Shown: positions 50,488 through 62,110, counted from the stretch's first letter. The stretch is DNA of 64,000 nt from Zerene cesonia (GCF_012273895.1 NC_052103.1:2418001-2482000); one strand, 5' to 3'. Made by a program: numbers and translations. The notes: generated by a model not told the origin, from the sequence alone.

Positions 50488-53415
50488 TTATGGTTTATAA
50501 AAACTATAAAAAATATGTGGCCTATACCTAGCCAATGGGTGCACTTTCTCATACAAATCATATTCGCTGATCCTGTAAACATCTTTCTGAGACAAGCGGA
50601 AGTCGAAAACATTTATATTTTCTTCTATGTGACATTTATTTTGAGATCTTACTATTGGTGTCATGCCTCGGTCAATCTGGAATATATAACATTTTATCAA
50701 ATTAAGAGGAACGTACTATTTTACTGTAATTTAATAATAATGCTCGTTAAAACTATTTCTTATTACGAAAGAATAATTCGACTAATTTCATGTTATAGAA
50801 GGGGTTAGCGTTTTTGTTCGGAACCTTTTTTTTCCTCGCCTTTCCTATGTCAGACCTTAATTCCTTCCAAAAACATTTTCCTCTTCATCCATTAAAATCG
50901 GACAACGCATTTGCCTCGCAAATGTTCACGAGCGGTAGTGATCGCTTACCATCGGGTGATCACCTAACATACAAAGCATTAAAATAAAAAAACAATAGGT
51001 TTGTGTATCTATGAAGTGCTTTTTTATTCAATTGCAACCAAGGAAACTTAGCAACAAGAAATATTACTAAAGCCACAGATAATTTACTAGTAACAGTTAT
51101 AAATTTGTTATATACTAACCGAATACCGCAATACCACTTGAATAGTGGTTTTGTTATATCTCTTAGCCATCCCCACTAATACAGGATCATCCATTGAGGG
51201 TGGAAGGTCTTCAATGAAACCCCGTGGTACAACATGTCCCAAAGAAGTATACGCCATGACATTTATTCCGTTTTGTTGACAATATGACACTAATGGCATA
51301 TTGGCAAATGTTGGATTTACCTACAACAATGATTATCTTTACAATCTATACCTACTAATATAAAGCTGAACTGTATGTTTGCTTAAACGCTCTAATCTCT
51401 GCAGCTACTGGACCGATTTCAGAAATTCTTTAACCATTGGATATGTACGTGATTTCTGTTTTTTTTTTATAATTTTAACAGTCTTAGGCAGTTGTTATCC
51501 ATAAATAATAGAAAATACATATGTACAAGCATTTTGTTATGATATTTACTTAAATAATACTCTATTATTTCTCAAATTTAATAAATCCATTTGTTTAACA
51601 CGTTTAACATTCATTAAATTTACGTGTTCAATCAAAAATTGTTTTTTTTTTACTTACCTCTATCTCGTTAACTGCAGGGACTACATTGCAGTTTGACAAA
51701 ATTCGGTTAATCTGTCTGCTGTTGAAGTTTGAAATACCAATGGACTTGGCCAGATTCATGCGTTTTGCTTCTTCCATACCTCTCCACACTTCTACGTAGT
51801 CGGTACATAGAAATTTACCACTGCCCTGCGAATGTAGAAATTGTAATCAAATGTTATAAATTATCACCCAAGTCAGCTCATGTCCAAGCCCTGTCTGTAT
51901 ACCAAATTTCATCAAAATCCTATATCAATATCAATATATCTAAATCATAATATCATAATGTGATTTATTGTAACAGTAGCAAATAAAAATATTCATAGCA
52001 TTTATTGTAATACCGTTATAGCCATCGGGGAGTGAATCAAATAGAGATCGACATAGTCCAATCCAAGTCTTTGTAAGGACCCCTTTAGTTCTGGCACCAC
52101 TTCATCGCGACTATTGTTCGTATTCAACAGCTGGAAGTGATAGGAATATTGAAAATGGTCACTTTTTCAAAACGTATAAGTTTGCTAATTGTATACAAAG
52201 TATTTTTTATCAAAGAACCACAAAGACAATTGATTGGCATAGACCTAGACCTACTGCTCCTTCCTTGTATTCTTTGTTTGTCTAATTGCTTGTATGGGCG
52301 ATATTGAATGAAATTTTGAACAGAGATAGATAGAAATAAATTTTGACACCCGAATCTACCGAACTATACAAAAACTCCGGGACTGTCAAAATTTTCCTTT
52401 GACTTCTTGGGAAAGGTCGCATACGAAAAGCTAGTATTACTACAAGCCGCTATCTATCTGTATATATAAATACTTACTTTAGTTGTTACAAAAATGTCTT
52501 CTCGCTTAACAACACCACGTTGTATGAGATCAGCTATGCCTTTACCCACTTCTTCTTCATTTTCATACATCTTGGCTGTGTCGATGTGTCGGAAGCCAGC
52601 TTCTATTGCCCATATTATGTGTTTACGGGTTGTCTAAACATTGGTAAGTTACATTACATTCTCATAGATACATGGTCTTTGCTAAACTTGAAAAAATTTA
52701 GTATAGTTATATAGTAAGGTAACCCTTAATAATTAACCGGCTTCAAAATGATTCTTTTTTTTTGTTTGAGAGTTGGAACCTTCCGTGTCATTTAAAAATA
52801 ATTTTAAAGTGTAGTATATAAGGTTAAGAATTCATTAAACAGAAAAAATGCATCGGGGACTTTATGAGAAATTGACACCATTGAGCATAGTATACCACCG
52901 GCGGGACACCGTTTATATATAAAGGTATAGGGAAATATCTTGTGGGGAGAAAACTGATAAAAATTCGATAAACTGACAGGATGAAGGCGGACAGCGAAGT
53001 CTTAGTAATAAGATCCCGAATTACCCTTGCTGGATAATAATGAAACATTAAAACATCTTGATTATTTATATCGTGGTTGACTCAAATAATTTGTTTCCTA
53101 ATTACATATAAAAAAACCTTACTTTTGTGTCAGTCCCATATGCAATAGATGGCATTAGATTGCCATCGTTCAACCGTCTGAACGTATTATATTCTTGACT
53201 TGAATTTACCTAAAAAATAGTATTTATTAGCCATTGGTTTATTCAGATTAGTATACGTTATAAGTATGTCTATATATGTATACTGGGTATATACAGAAAC
53301 AATTTTATTAAAAATAAAATTAACAATTTTTCAATCAAGCATTGAGAATCAAAACAGATATACTTACCCATGTTAACCCTACTAAAATGAATACCAAATT
53401 AATAATACACGTCAT
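50488..53415 (-). CDS. Gene E: predicted secreted aldo-keto reductase with altered cofactor clamp (321 aa, 7 coding exons)
   Basis: Coding exons in transcript order are 53415-53368, 53209-53123, 52633-52478, 52130-52014, 51825-51658, 51320-51120 and 50676-50488. All introns are phase 0 and the stop is TAA. The signal peptide MTCIINLVFILVGLTW is encoded by exon 1, with likely cleavage after VNS from exon 2. AKR landmarks are LNDGNLMPSIAYGT, FRHIDTAKMYENE (catalytic Asp63 and Tyr68), Lys97 in FVTTK, His130 in YLIHSP and KSIGISNFNSRQI. The cofactor loop TPIVRSQNKCHIEENINVFD has Arg269 in place of the family lysine and His in place of the arginine six positions on, and the preceding proline is Val. 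The tail YRPHIFYSFYKP is close to gene D, so D and E look like the more recent duplicates. The introns are short and the gene is compact. Likely an extracellular carbonyl reductase; substrate and cofactor are uncertain. Confidence 0.9.
50905..50990 (+). repeat. Fragment of poly(A) SINE-like element, intron 6 of gene E
   Basis: GCGGTAGTGATCGCTTACCA and TCGGGTGATCACCTAACA match the element family in plus orientation, followed by an A-rich tail (TTAAAATAAAAAAACAA). Confidence 0.5.
51345..51455 (-). repeat. Retroposon tail (GGACCGCTAGT family) fragment, intron 5 of gene E
   Basis: CCTACTAATATAAAGCTGAA, AACGCTCTAATCTCTGCAGC and TACTGGACCGATTTCAGAAA match 10165-10312 and 17092-17280. The CGCTAGT end is missing. 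Confidence 0.5.
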
Positions 53416-53458
53416 TTTTTATCCAACTACTATGGACAAAGAAAAAAAAACTACCTGC

Positions 53459-53466
53459 TTTATATA
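53459..53466 (-). promoter_or_regulatory. TATA box of gene E
   Basis: TATATAAA on the minus strand lies 44 bases upstream of the ATG. A possible initiator (GTCCATAG) falls about 33 bases downstream of the first T, placing transcription start near 53433. Confidence 0.55.
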
Positions 53467-53639
53467 GACACCTACTTATAATGTACATATGCAATAAAAT
53501 AAAATATCTATCACTTTAATGTTTTAACTTAACGTTTTAAATAATATAATGGAAGTTAATAAAAATGGAGTTCCTTTTTGTATCCTTTAAATTATTAAAT
53601 GGGCAGCTTAAGTATATAGAACACATATTTTTTATGTGA

Positions 53640-53815
53640 TACTTGGCAAACGAGCTGGTGGTTTGCCTGATGGTAAGAGACCATAAACATTTACAGATAC
53701 TTTATCTCTATGCAAATGGATTGGAAAATTCATGCGAATGCGAGCGAAAAAAAGAAATCACTGGGAAGGGTAAGGAATAGGACACAGGCCTCCGACTACC
53801 CCATATAATAGACGT
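53640..53815 (-). repeat. Poly(A) SINE-like element, degraded
   Basis: CGAGCTGGTGGTTTGCCTGA, TCACTGGGAAGGGTAAGGAA and CACAGGCCTCCGACTACCCC follow the family layout. It lies between the promoter of gene E and the end of gene F. Confidence 0.55.
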
Positions 53816-54585
53816 ATATAAGTAGTACGATTAGTTTCTTGGTATAAGTACAGTCGTTTGATTTTCAGCAATGTAGAACTACCTTCTCCATGTCAACATT
53901 AGTTTACTGTTAGTTATCCGAGTGAGCATTATGACATTAAAATACTATACGCTAGGTATACTAATTAACTGTTATTTTGATAACAATGTAGTCGTACCTT
54001 ATATCCTAATCTGCTATAAAAAATGTAAGTTGCATGTTTTTTTATAACTATAGTTAAGCTTATCTGTCAGTTAAAATGAATTGTATGTACGAAAATCCTC
54101 AATCTCTCATACTCAAATAGTATCATACAGGCTAACAGTGACATGCCTCGCCCTTAAAGTACTTCCCCGACCCAGTCTTTGTATTTTTAATCAAAATATT
54201 AACACAAATAATTGTTTATTCATAGCTGATACCATTATCTTTAGTAGCATTGAAATGACGCACTTTCCTATACATCAAATGCAATTACCTATTATGGAGT
54301 CGTTCTTATAGATAGCAACTTTTAATGAATACTTTTTATAACAATTATAAAATATCAAGTATTATATTAAACACAAAGAGGTGACTGACTGATCGGGCTG
54401 AAATTTGGCCTGCAAATAGTTTGCAAGTAGTTCTGGATACTTAGAAAGGAATGCAGGAATAATAATTAATAGTGTGAAACTTTTATGTGATTTGCTAGTA
54501 GCAAGAAGCATTAATAGTGCAATATCATGTTATCTGTGGTAGAAGGAACTCTTCAAGAAAAAACTTTTTATAAAAAAATTAAATC

Positions 54586-54591
54586 TTTATT
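54586..54591 (-). promoter_or_regulatory. Candidate poly(A) signal of gene F
   Basis: AATAAA on the minus strand only 13 bases beyond the stop codon, implying a very short 3' UTR unless a later signal is used. Confidence 0.5.
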
Positions 54592-54604
54592 ATCTATTCC
54601 TTAT

Positions 54605-57600
54605 TCAATATTCTCCGAACGGGTAATAGGGGGATGCCTTCCAGTCAACGGGGTTGATGACCCGAACGTTTTTGTTGAATTTATTTATTGTGTTCACTTC
54701 ATCTTTGGTCAGGCTAAAGTCAAATATATCGATGTTCTGGGCAATACGCTGTTGGTTCGTAGACTTTGGGATGGGGATAACTCCCCTGTCGATCTGAAAA
54801 TAGGTGAAATATTAGACAAGAAATTTTATTGTAAATTAAAATCCGACTGCTAACTTTTTGGTTTTATTGTGATGTGATTGTTATTTTTTTTATTTGCATC
54901 ACAAGCACATATATTAATATGTATAATTTAACTAAATACAATAATAATTAATTATTATTTCAATAACATGTGTTGATGTGTGATATGTGATTTTGTTGTG
55001 ATTATTACGATGTTTCGTTTTGTCTGAGTCAACTTTATCTAGAATTTGATAAAAACATTAAAAAAAAAACCAACGAATAAGGCAAGTGTCTTTCGCCCGC
55101 CTTACCAAGTGGAATTTGTTTTACTTATTCAGTTTAAAAGGTGGCAATCTTTTGATTAAATTTAATATTTACACTAATATTGGTACACGTAAAATATTTA
55201 TATACTATATGAAAAGATACCATAAATATAATATTTTAACAAATTAAAATAGGCACAGATTATTTTCAAGTATTTGTTCTCTATCTAGAAAGAATATCTA
55301 GAGATTGTTAGTGAATTTAGTTTACATCAATAAATAATTAGTTACCAAGTATCGCAGGGCAATTTGCGAAGTAGTCTTTCCATATTTCTGTGCCATTTTA
55401 ACGAGAGCTGGGTCGTCTGCCCTCGGGGGTGGAGCGTTCTCTGTTTTGCGCGATACAAGAAATCCGAAGGGACTGTAACCCATTGGTACTATGCGCAGAC
55501 TTTGTAAGTAAGATATTAAATCTTCTTGAGTGAGCGTCGGGTTTACCTGAGGACATGAATTAAATGTTAAGTATTTACATTCAGTGTATAATCAAATGGA
55601 ATATTTTGAACTAGAATCGACTAGAATTGTAAGAAAATAAGTTGTTTATGGAATACCAACAGTTGCCTTAAATAAAAGCGTTGGTTATTAAGTTACATAG
55701 TCAAATAAAGATCATATACAGATAGATAGCGTACTACAAATTTAATTATTATTATTATTATTAAAAGTTAAGTCATTACTTATGATTTAATTTTTTAAGT
55801 TCATATGAAAAATAATCGGATATTCTGCTCTGGAGTAATACATTTAAATTAATGACTACATATTTCATATCAAATATTTTCAATATTATAAATAAAATAC
55901 ATTATTTTCTTATCAAATATCTTTTACCTCAATTTCATTAACAGCTGGCCATATCTTGGAATTTTGAACGATCCGGTTAATTTGCGATGCATTGAAATTG
56001 GAGACTCCAATGGATCTGGCGAGGCCGAGTTGCTTGGCTTGCTCCATTCCCTTCCAGGTGTCCAAGTAGTCTACATCGTCCAAGGTATCGTCTTCCTTCA
56101 TGAAACATAACAGTTGTTACTTAGGGCCGGTTTCGCCACTTGTTTTTGTATATCCGATATTTTAATAGCCAATTTGCCATGTTTTGACGATTACCTTTTT
56201 ATAAATTATTGTCTATGTATCTTTTTATAATAATTATAATTTTGTAAAGTGTTGAAATTGTGAAACCGGCCAATAATTTTGTAATGGGAGTACAAATGAT
56301 GGATATAAGTAGCATGGCATAACCGGCAAGGATATCCTCAGCTATCCTATAATCCCTGAGATCCGTTGTGTGTGATGACTTTTATATATAAGCTCAATAT
56401 GAGACTGTCATGTGGACAGCAATTTCCAATCATTTACAAAAAGAATCACACCAAAGACATGAAAATGCCCTGAGTTATAGAGTATCGACACAATAAAGGT
56501 AAATTATCCATAGCCTTCATTTTTGGGAACGTCGGATCAAAAGGTTTTAGACTTTAGGCTTTACTTTACAGAATAGGATGGATTTACTGAGAAGCTCACG
56601 CGCTATGGAATTGAGACAAATAATGTTAATTGTACAACTAAACGTACATTTGTATAACTCAACAAATGTATCTCTATGGGCAGGAAAGAAATCAATCTTT
56701 AAAGCAAAGCAAATCCAAGGCTATTTCCAATAATCCTTGATTTTTTTAGAGCTGCTTATAAGAAGATAAATTAACACCATAAACTAGACATAAAACTCTT
56801 TTATTAAATACAATATTAATCCAATTTATATCAACAACTACTGCAATCAGAAGCTACAAGTAGGATAAACAGCCTCTTGGTTGTCTAAGCTTGTCGTCCA
56901 TCAAACATGCTACAAATGAAATTTCACCAAACGTTTTCATTCGTAATGATGATTGCGTTCAAAGAAATGTAATGAAACCCACTGCGAAGTAATATAGTGA
57001 TAATGGTTGAATGATAAATACTTACTTTAGTGGAAACGGGAAAGTGAATGAGATATAAATCGACGTAATCTAAGCCAAGTTTCTTGAGAGATTCTCGCAA
57101 CGCGGGGACCACTTGCTCGGTGCGATGTTTGTCGTTCCAGAGCTGAAATCAGTATTGTTCATACAATATATAGTATAGTATACGGTATTATGGTCGATCA
57201 TACATTTTAAAACATATGCTTTTTTTTTAATTTACCTTACTATAGAAGATTCCAGAAGAATTCTGTTATCTAATGAAATTCTAGTGTACCATATAAATTG
57301 TAAAAGTAACACATTTTGATTTCATAAATATGCTAGGCCTCCCGTGGCTTCGGCCGCGGAGTAAAAGAAAATAAAGACAGATTCAAGGTTGTTACCGCAA
57401 GGTTTCCGTTCCGGGGTAAAAACTGTCCCATGTCCTTTCTCAGATACAGTTTGGTAATTATTTCTATCAGTTACATTGACTCAAAAGCGCTTCTAAAGGA
57501 AGTCTAGTTAAATAAATTCAAAAGTCAAACTCCAACGTATTGGACTAAAGGTTTGGGTTTGGTACGATTTATTCAGAAGAAACCAAGACAAAAAATCACC

Positions 57601-60600
57601 TACCTTAGTTGTAATAAAGAGTTCATCTCTAGTCACCAATTTATCAGCAATAGCTTTGGCTATGCCCTCCCCCACTTGTTCTTCATCGAAATATATCGCT
57701 GCCGTGTCTATATGCCTGTAGCCAGCCTGGATAGCCCAATACACAGCTTGTCTTACTTGGTCCACGGATTCGGACTGAAAAGAATTTGTTTATTTTCTCT
57801 TATCTCTTATCTCTATCAGAGGTATCATTCAGGCAGTTAATAATACGCCATTTGATGAAGAGACTTGTCTGTTAATTAAGCTATTTTGAAGCGACACATA
57901 TACCATAATTCAGAAATAAAGAAAATATAATTAAATAATTATACCGTGCGTACATGAAGGATTCAATGCAATTTATCAATCACATGTCTAGAAATATCGC
58001 TACCTATATTTTTCATACGAAAAATTTTATATGTTCCGTGATTTACAATAAACATTAAAAAAATATCCGGCATTCAAACATTATTATAATTAATATTTGT
58101 TCACGCAATACACACTTACGTTATTACTGTGTAAATAAAATAGGGTCAACGACACTAAACCAACTTAGAATAAATTTATCGTTAGCTACATACGAAAAAT
58201 CACAATATTCTTATCATAATAAAGTCGATTCTTGTATCCGAGAGTAATTTTTTTTTTTTTGACCGGGCAACTGAACTGGGGTTCGCGTAATGGCGATCGA
58301 CACCATCACGATCACACAAATAAAATAGCCTCTGCAAATGCGTAGTCCGGTTTTAAGAGGTAAAAACCTAATAAGCTATAGAATTAAGGAGACGGAGAAA
58401 AGATTGACAAGGAGAATGAGGGAATGTACTAGAAAGGGTGAGGACAAGGAACAGGGCCTCCTTAGTCCTTTTTGGGGTATGTAACTAACCTCCTTTGCTG
58501 TACCCCTCCCTGTTCCTAACGCAACCACGGGAATTCTGTGTCCATCATTTAATAGCACGGTGGGCGCTAGCACTGCTGTGGAAATCTGCAAAAAATAAAT
58601 ATATTCATATTGTAAATCTATTTTCACATTATGCATATGTTTCAAAGAAAACTGCTTATTTATGTGAAATCATTAATTACTTCAAACGTCTATCTTTATA
58701 TATATTCTTGGTTGTAATTACAATTCAGTCATGGAGAAAGCAAATAGCACATATGATTTTTATTTTCAGATTTTATTGACGTCAATGATTGTAAAAGTAT
58801 TTATAAAGTCGTTTCAGATCCAGAGATTATCCCCTACAACGTAACGAACTAACGAATTCACAAACTCATACCCTTTGTAATATGTATAGAAGAGTACCTA
58901 AATCTTACAATTGCGTGTTTAAATAAATATTCACATATCTCATCGTATATATGTGTGCGTTTCGTCTTAATGAAACATTTTTCAATGAATGAACTAAGTA
59001 TTGTTCTCTTTACATTAACCGACAGATTTTTCCTTGAATTTATGACTACAATGGAATAAATAGGTACAATGTGCGTGATATAAATTCTTTGTTATAAATC
59101 ATGCGATAAAATGCGTTATACTCTTCTTATATGAATATATGAAGAGTACAACGCATTAATGGTGGAAGGTTAAGCTGAGTTTTAATAAAGTTATAAAAAA
59201 AAATAAACCGATATTCGTCATTATACTCGTAGACACAAAGTATAGTTTCATTTTACAAACTATCTCTATAGAGGAAAGAGTTCAATTTTTATTTGTCTGA
59301 CACCATATTAATTGAATATATAAGTAGTAACTAGTTGAACGATATTGATATTTCTACAACGATTCGATAGGTACATCTTTATCGAGTAGCATGAGCTATA
59401 TTCTTATGCCTAGTCAACGCAAAGCTGCGACAAGTGCTGGTAATTTATAAAATGCATTTGTCTCTATAAACATACCATTTTAAATAGACAGATACGCATA
59501 TTTGATTGTTATGATTTTTTAGCATGTAATATATTATTGTGATTCTTAATAAATCGTGCCAGAAGCACTCTTACAATACTTTTTTTTTTTTTTTTTTTTT
59601 TTTCTCATAGCGGGCAGCTGAGCTGGTGGTTCGCCTGATGGTAAGCGATCACCACCGCCCATAAACATTCGCAAAGGTAGTACCTCTGTGAATGCGCTGC
59701 CCGCTTTTGTGGGGTAAGGGAAAAGGAAAGGATTAACGACTGGAAACAAGGAATGGACTAGGACGGGTGAGGAAAAGGAAACGGGCCTCCGAACATATAC
59801 AAACTACTTCCGTGACCCAATAAAAACCATTGTATATTGTTTCATAATCGCGTAACTACATTAGCTAGGTAATATTCTTATTGGAATTGTATTGTATTAT
59901 CTGTGGTTATATTTAATTGTCAATCAGTGCAATATTTAAGGAAACAATCCATTCCTCATACCTAGTTAGTATTATGTTATCTGTGCTCATACATAAAAAA
60001 AATATATTCACATAAAACAGATCCATTTCTCATACACAAAAAACTAAGTATACCCACAATATACATATTACTATTGTTGGTATACGTATCATGAAAAAAT
60101 CTCAGCATCAAAAAAAGAACCTAAATAGAAATATTGAAGATTCATCTCTAACACTAACCAAGGTACAATAAAGCTCATTAGCAAGCAAACAAGTTTGCCT
60201 TTCGCATCGACTTTGAATATTATTCGCAAATGTCATTGCCGCTGGCACTAATAAATTATATTCGATTCTTCGAAGTATAAGACATAAAAAGAAATTGTAT
60301 TTCTAACGAAGAAAACATTTTGTACCATTTCCACTGGCTCATAACTATGAGCCAGTGGAAATGGTACTTGTAAACTTACAAGTCAAAAAATCACTTAAAA
60401 ACAATAAATAAGATTCGTGAGCCGAATTCAAAAGACTACATCATTAAAACCCTATGTCTATTACTAGCTTTTGCCGCGTTAATTTAGACTAGTTTAATAG
60501 ATGTTATTATATATAATCCTTCCTCTTGAATCACTCTATCTCTTAAAAAACCCCATCAAAATCCATTACGTATTTTAAAGATTTAAGCTTTCTCTGTCCC

Positions 60601-62110
60601 TATGTCCCTATATATGATGACATAGGGACAGAGAAAGAGACTTTGTTTTATAGTATGTAGTGATGAAACGTAGGTTCAATTTTAACCCCACGATCCATTA
60701 TCGGATATATAACATAAACTTCTATTGACTAATAAACACATATCAATATATTTATGACCAAGCAATTTTTTTATTTCAATGTAAGTTTAAAATAGCAAAT
60801 ACCATCAAAAATATACGTAACATATTTATGGTGAAAAATCTTTTGAAACAAAGCGAAACGATGAATAAATATCACCCCCAAATATGCTAAGTCTACTCAA
60901 AGAAAAATACAACTCTGTATTGTTGCAGATAAATCTAGTTTATCTGTTATACGTGTTTACGAAGCATACAGTCAATGACTTGCATACGAACTATTTTCCC
61001 ATACAAAGATCAGTAAATTTATGCTTGTGCAATTTTTTTTTTTTTTTTTTTTTTTTTTTATGATACAGTCGGCAATGGAGCTGGTGGGACGCCTGATGGT
61101 AAGCGCTACCACCGCCCATGAACATTTGGAGAGGCATAAGGTCCATTGCAGACCTTACGCCTCTACAAATGTATTGCCGACTTTTCGGGAAGGGATTAAG
61201 AAAGGATTGGCGATAGGAATAAAGGAAAGGACTGGGAAGGGTAAGGAAAAGGATATGGGCCTCCGGCTCCCCCACTCACCGAACGAAACACAGCAGAATG
61301 CTATTTCACGCCGGTCTTCTGTGGGGGTGTGGTACTTCCCCGGTGCGAGCTGGCCCAATTCGTGCCGAAGCGTGCTCGACTACCACATACGAAATTCACT
61401 CGTTGCCACGATTGACCTCAATAAAAGCGTCCCTAATATAATTCTGCCTTATGTTTACTTTTTGTATTAGCCTCTAAATAAATAAAGACACAAATTTCTG
61501 AATATAACATTGACGTTCAGAAAAAAGATAAATTATTTCATTTTTTTTACTTTTAACAGCCCCATTAAACAGCTTGATTTCGTTTTTTTGTAATTATAGT
61601 TTTGTTGTAATTATTGCATAATCGCCAATTCCGGGACTATCAGTGAACAGAAATCATTAAAAATTTGATTTAGTTCTGATACCACAAATTATCAAATCTA
61701 AAACCTCCTCTTTCCATCATTTGTTTTGTTAATTATCTGATAATAAACTGTACATCTTTGTCGTAAAAACTCATTTGAATGAATAAGTATATGACAAACA
61801 TTTCCTATTTTTTTGTAGAGGAGCAAATAAAGTTTATAAAAAAATTATCAATCGATTATGTAGGAACCACATAATTACGAAAAACTCATTATAAATTTCA
61901 CCGTTATTGCTAAAGAATTCTCTTCCACACTCATCGAAGTTACGGTACATTTTCTTAAACCAGTTTAAAATTAATTGCATACAACATACCCTTCCTACGA
62001 CACAATATTTAAAGGTTTAAAATAAAATATAACAGCACCAAAAAGATAAAGAGAAATAACTCAGAACTTACGTGAAACAATAACACAAAAGCTGCCAAAG
62101 TAGGATACAT
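54605..62110 (-). CDS. Gene F: predicted secreted aldo-keto reductase with canonical cofactor motif (326 aa, 7 coding exons)
   Basis: Coding exons in transcript order are 62110-62072, 58585-58490, 57774-57604, 57142-57026, 56095-55928, 55546-55346 and 54793-54605. All introns are phase 0 and the stop is TGA. The signal peptide MYPTLAAFVLLFHISTAVLA spans exons 1 and 2, with cleavage likely after residue 20. Landmarks are LNDGHRIPVVALGTG, GYRHIDTAAIYFDEE (Asp68, Tyr73), Lys102 in FITTK and His135 in YLIHFP; each is exactly 18 beyond the standard AKR numbering of D50, Y55, K84 and H117. RSIGVSNFNASQI follows. The cofactor loop IPIPKSTNQQRIAQN keeps the NADP(H)-binding Lys274 and Arg280. The C-terminus ends SPYYPFGEY, close to the usual AKR tail. 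The acceptor of exon 5 is weak (CATGAAG/G), but the 56-codon exon length matches D and E. Secreted lepidopteran AKRs include the haemolymph 3-dehydroecdysone 3beta-reductase; this is the best candidate here for such activity, by inference only. Confidence 0.92.
58248..58465 (-). repeat. Poly(A) SINE-like element, intron 2 of gene F
   Basis: A 13-T run (58248-58260) is followed by CGGGCAACTGAACTGGGGTT, TGGCGATCGACACCATCACG and GGACAAGGAACAGGGCCTCC. It is degraded. Its end is about 25 bases from the exon 2 donor (GT at 58489-58488). Confidence 0.55.
59110..59157. repeat. Near-perfect hairpin, 17-bp arms, intron 1 of gene F
   Basis: Arms 59110-59126 and 59141-59157 are reverse complements with one mismatch and a 14-base loop. 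Confidence 0.7.
59580..59795 (-). repeat. Poly(A) SINE-like element, intron 1 of gene F
   Basis: A 24-T run (59580-59603) precedes GCGGGCAGCTGAGCTGGTGG, TCGCCTGATGGTAAGCGATC and ACCACCGCCCATAAACATTC. It ends with GAAAAGGAAACGGGCCTCCG. The long uninterrupted T run suggests a fairly recent insertion. Confidence 0.65.
60322..60367. repeat. Perfect hairpin, 21-bp arms, 4-base loop, intron 1 of gene F
   Basis: 60322-60342 and 60347-60367 are exact reverse complements around AACT. The arm begins GTACCATTTCC. No related sequence is seen elsewhere in the window. Confidence 0.85.
60588..60637. repeat. Perfect hairpin, 19-bp arms, 12-base loop, intron 1 of gene F
   Basis: 60588-60606 (CTTTCTCTGTCCCTATGTC) and 60619-60637 are exact reverse complements. 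It lies 220 bases from the hairpin at 60322 but is unrelated in sequence. Confidence 0.85.
61033..61400 (-). repeat. Poly(A) SINE-like retroposon, longest copy, intron 1 of gene F
   Basis: A 27-T run (61033-61059) precedes CAGTCGGCAATGGAGCTGGT. The body matches 25256-25595 through ACAGCAGAATGCTATTTCAC and GCCGGTCTTCTGTGGGGG to CGTGCTCGACTACCACATAC. An internal inverted pair (GAGAGGCATAAGGTCCATTG against CAGACCTTACGCCTCT) is present. The open frames here are repeat sequence. Confidence 0.65.

Noticed and set aside
50395..50808. Plus-strand 137-codon frame
   Set aside because: It overlaps antisense to the last exon of gene E, whose splice sites, motifs and paralogue match are convincing.
54527..54853. 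Plus-strand 108-codon frame
   Set aside because: It is the antisense shadow of the last exon of gene F (54605-54793).
57553..57840. Plus-strand 95-codon frame
   Set aside because: Antisense to exon 3 of gene F (57604-57774).
61021..61470. 149-codon open frame, with a related 116-codon frame at 25321-25671
   Set aside because: Both lie in copies of the same poly(A) SINE-like repeat; their similarity reflects the repeat, not a gene family.
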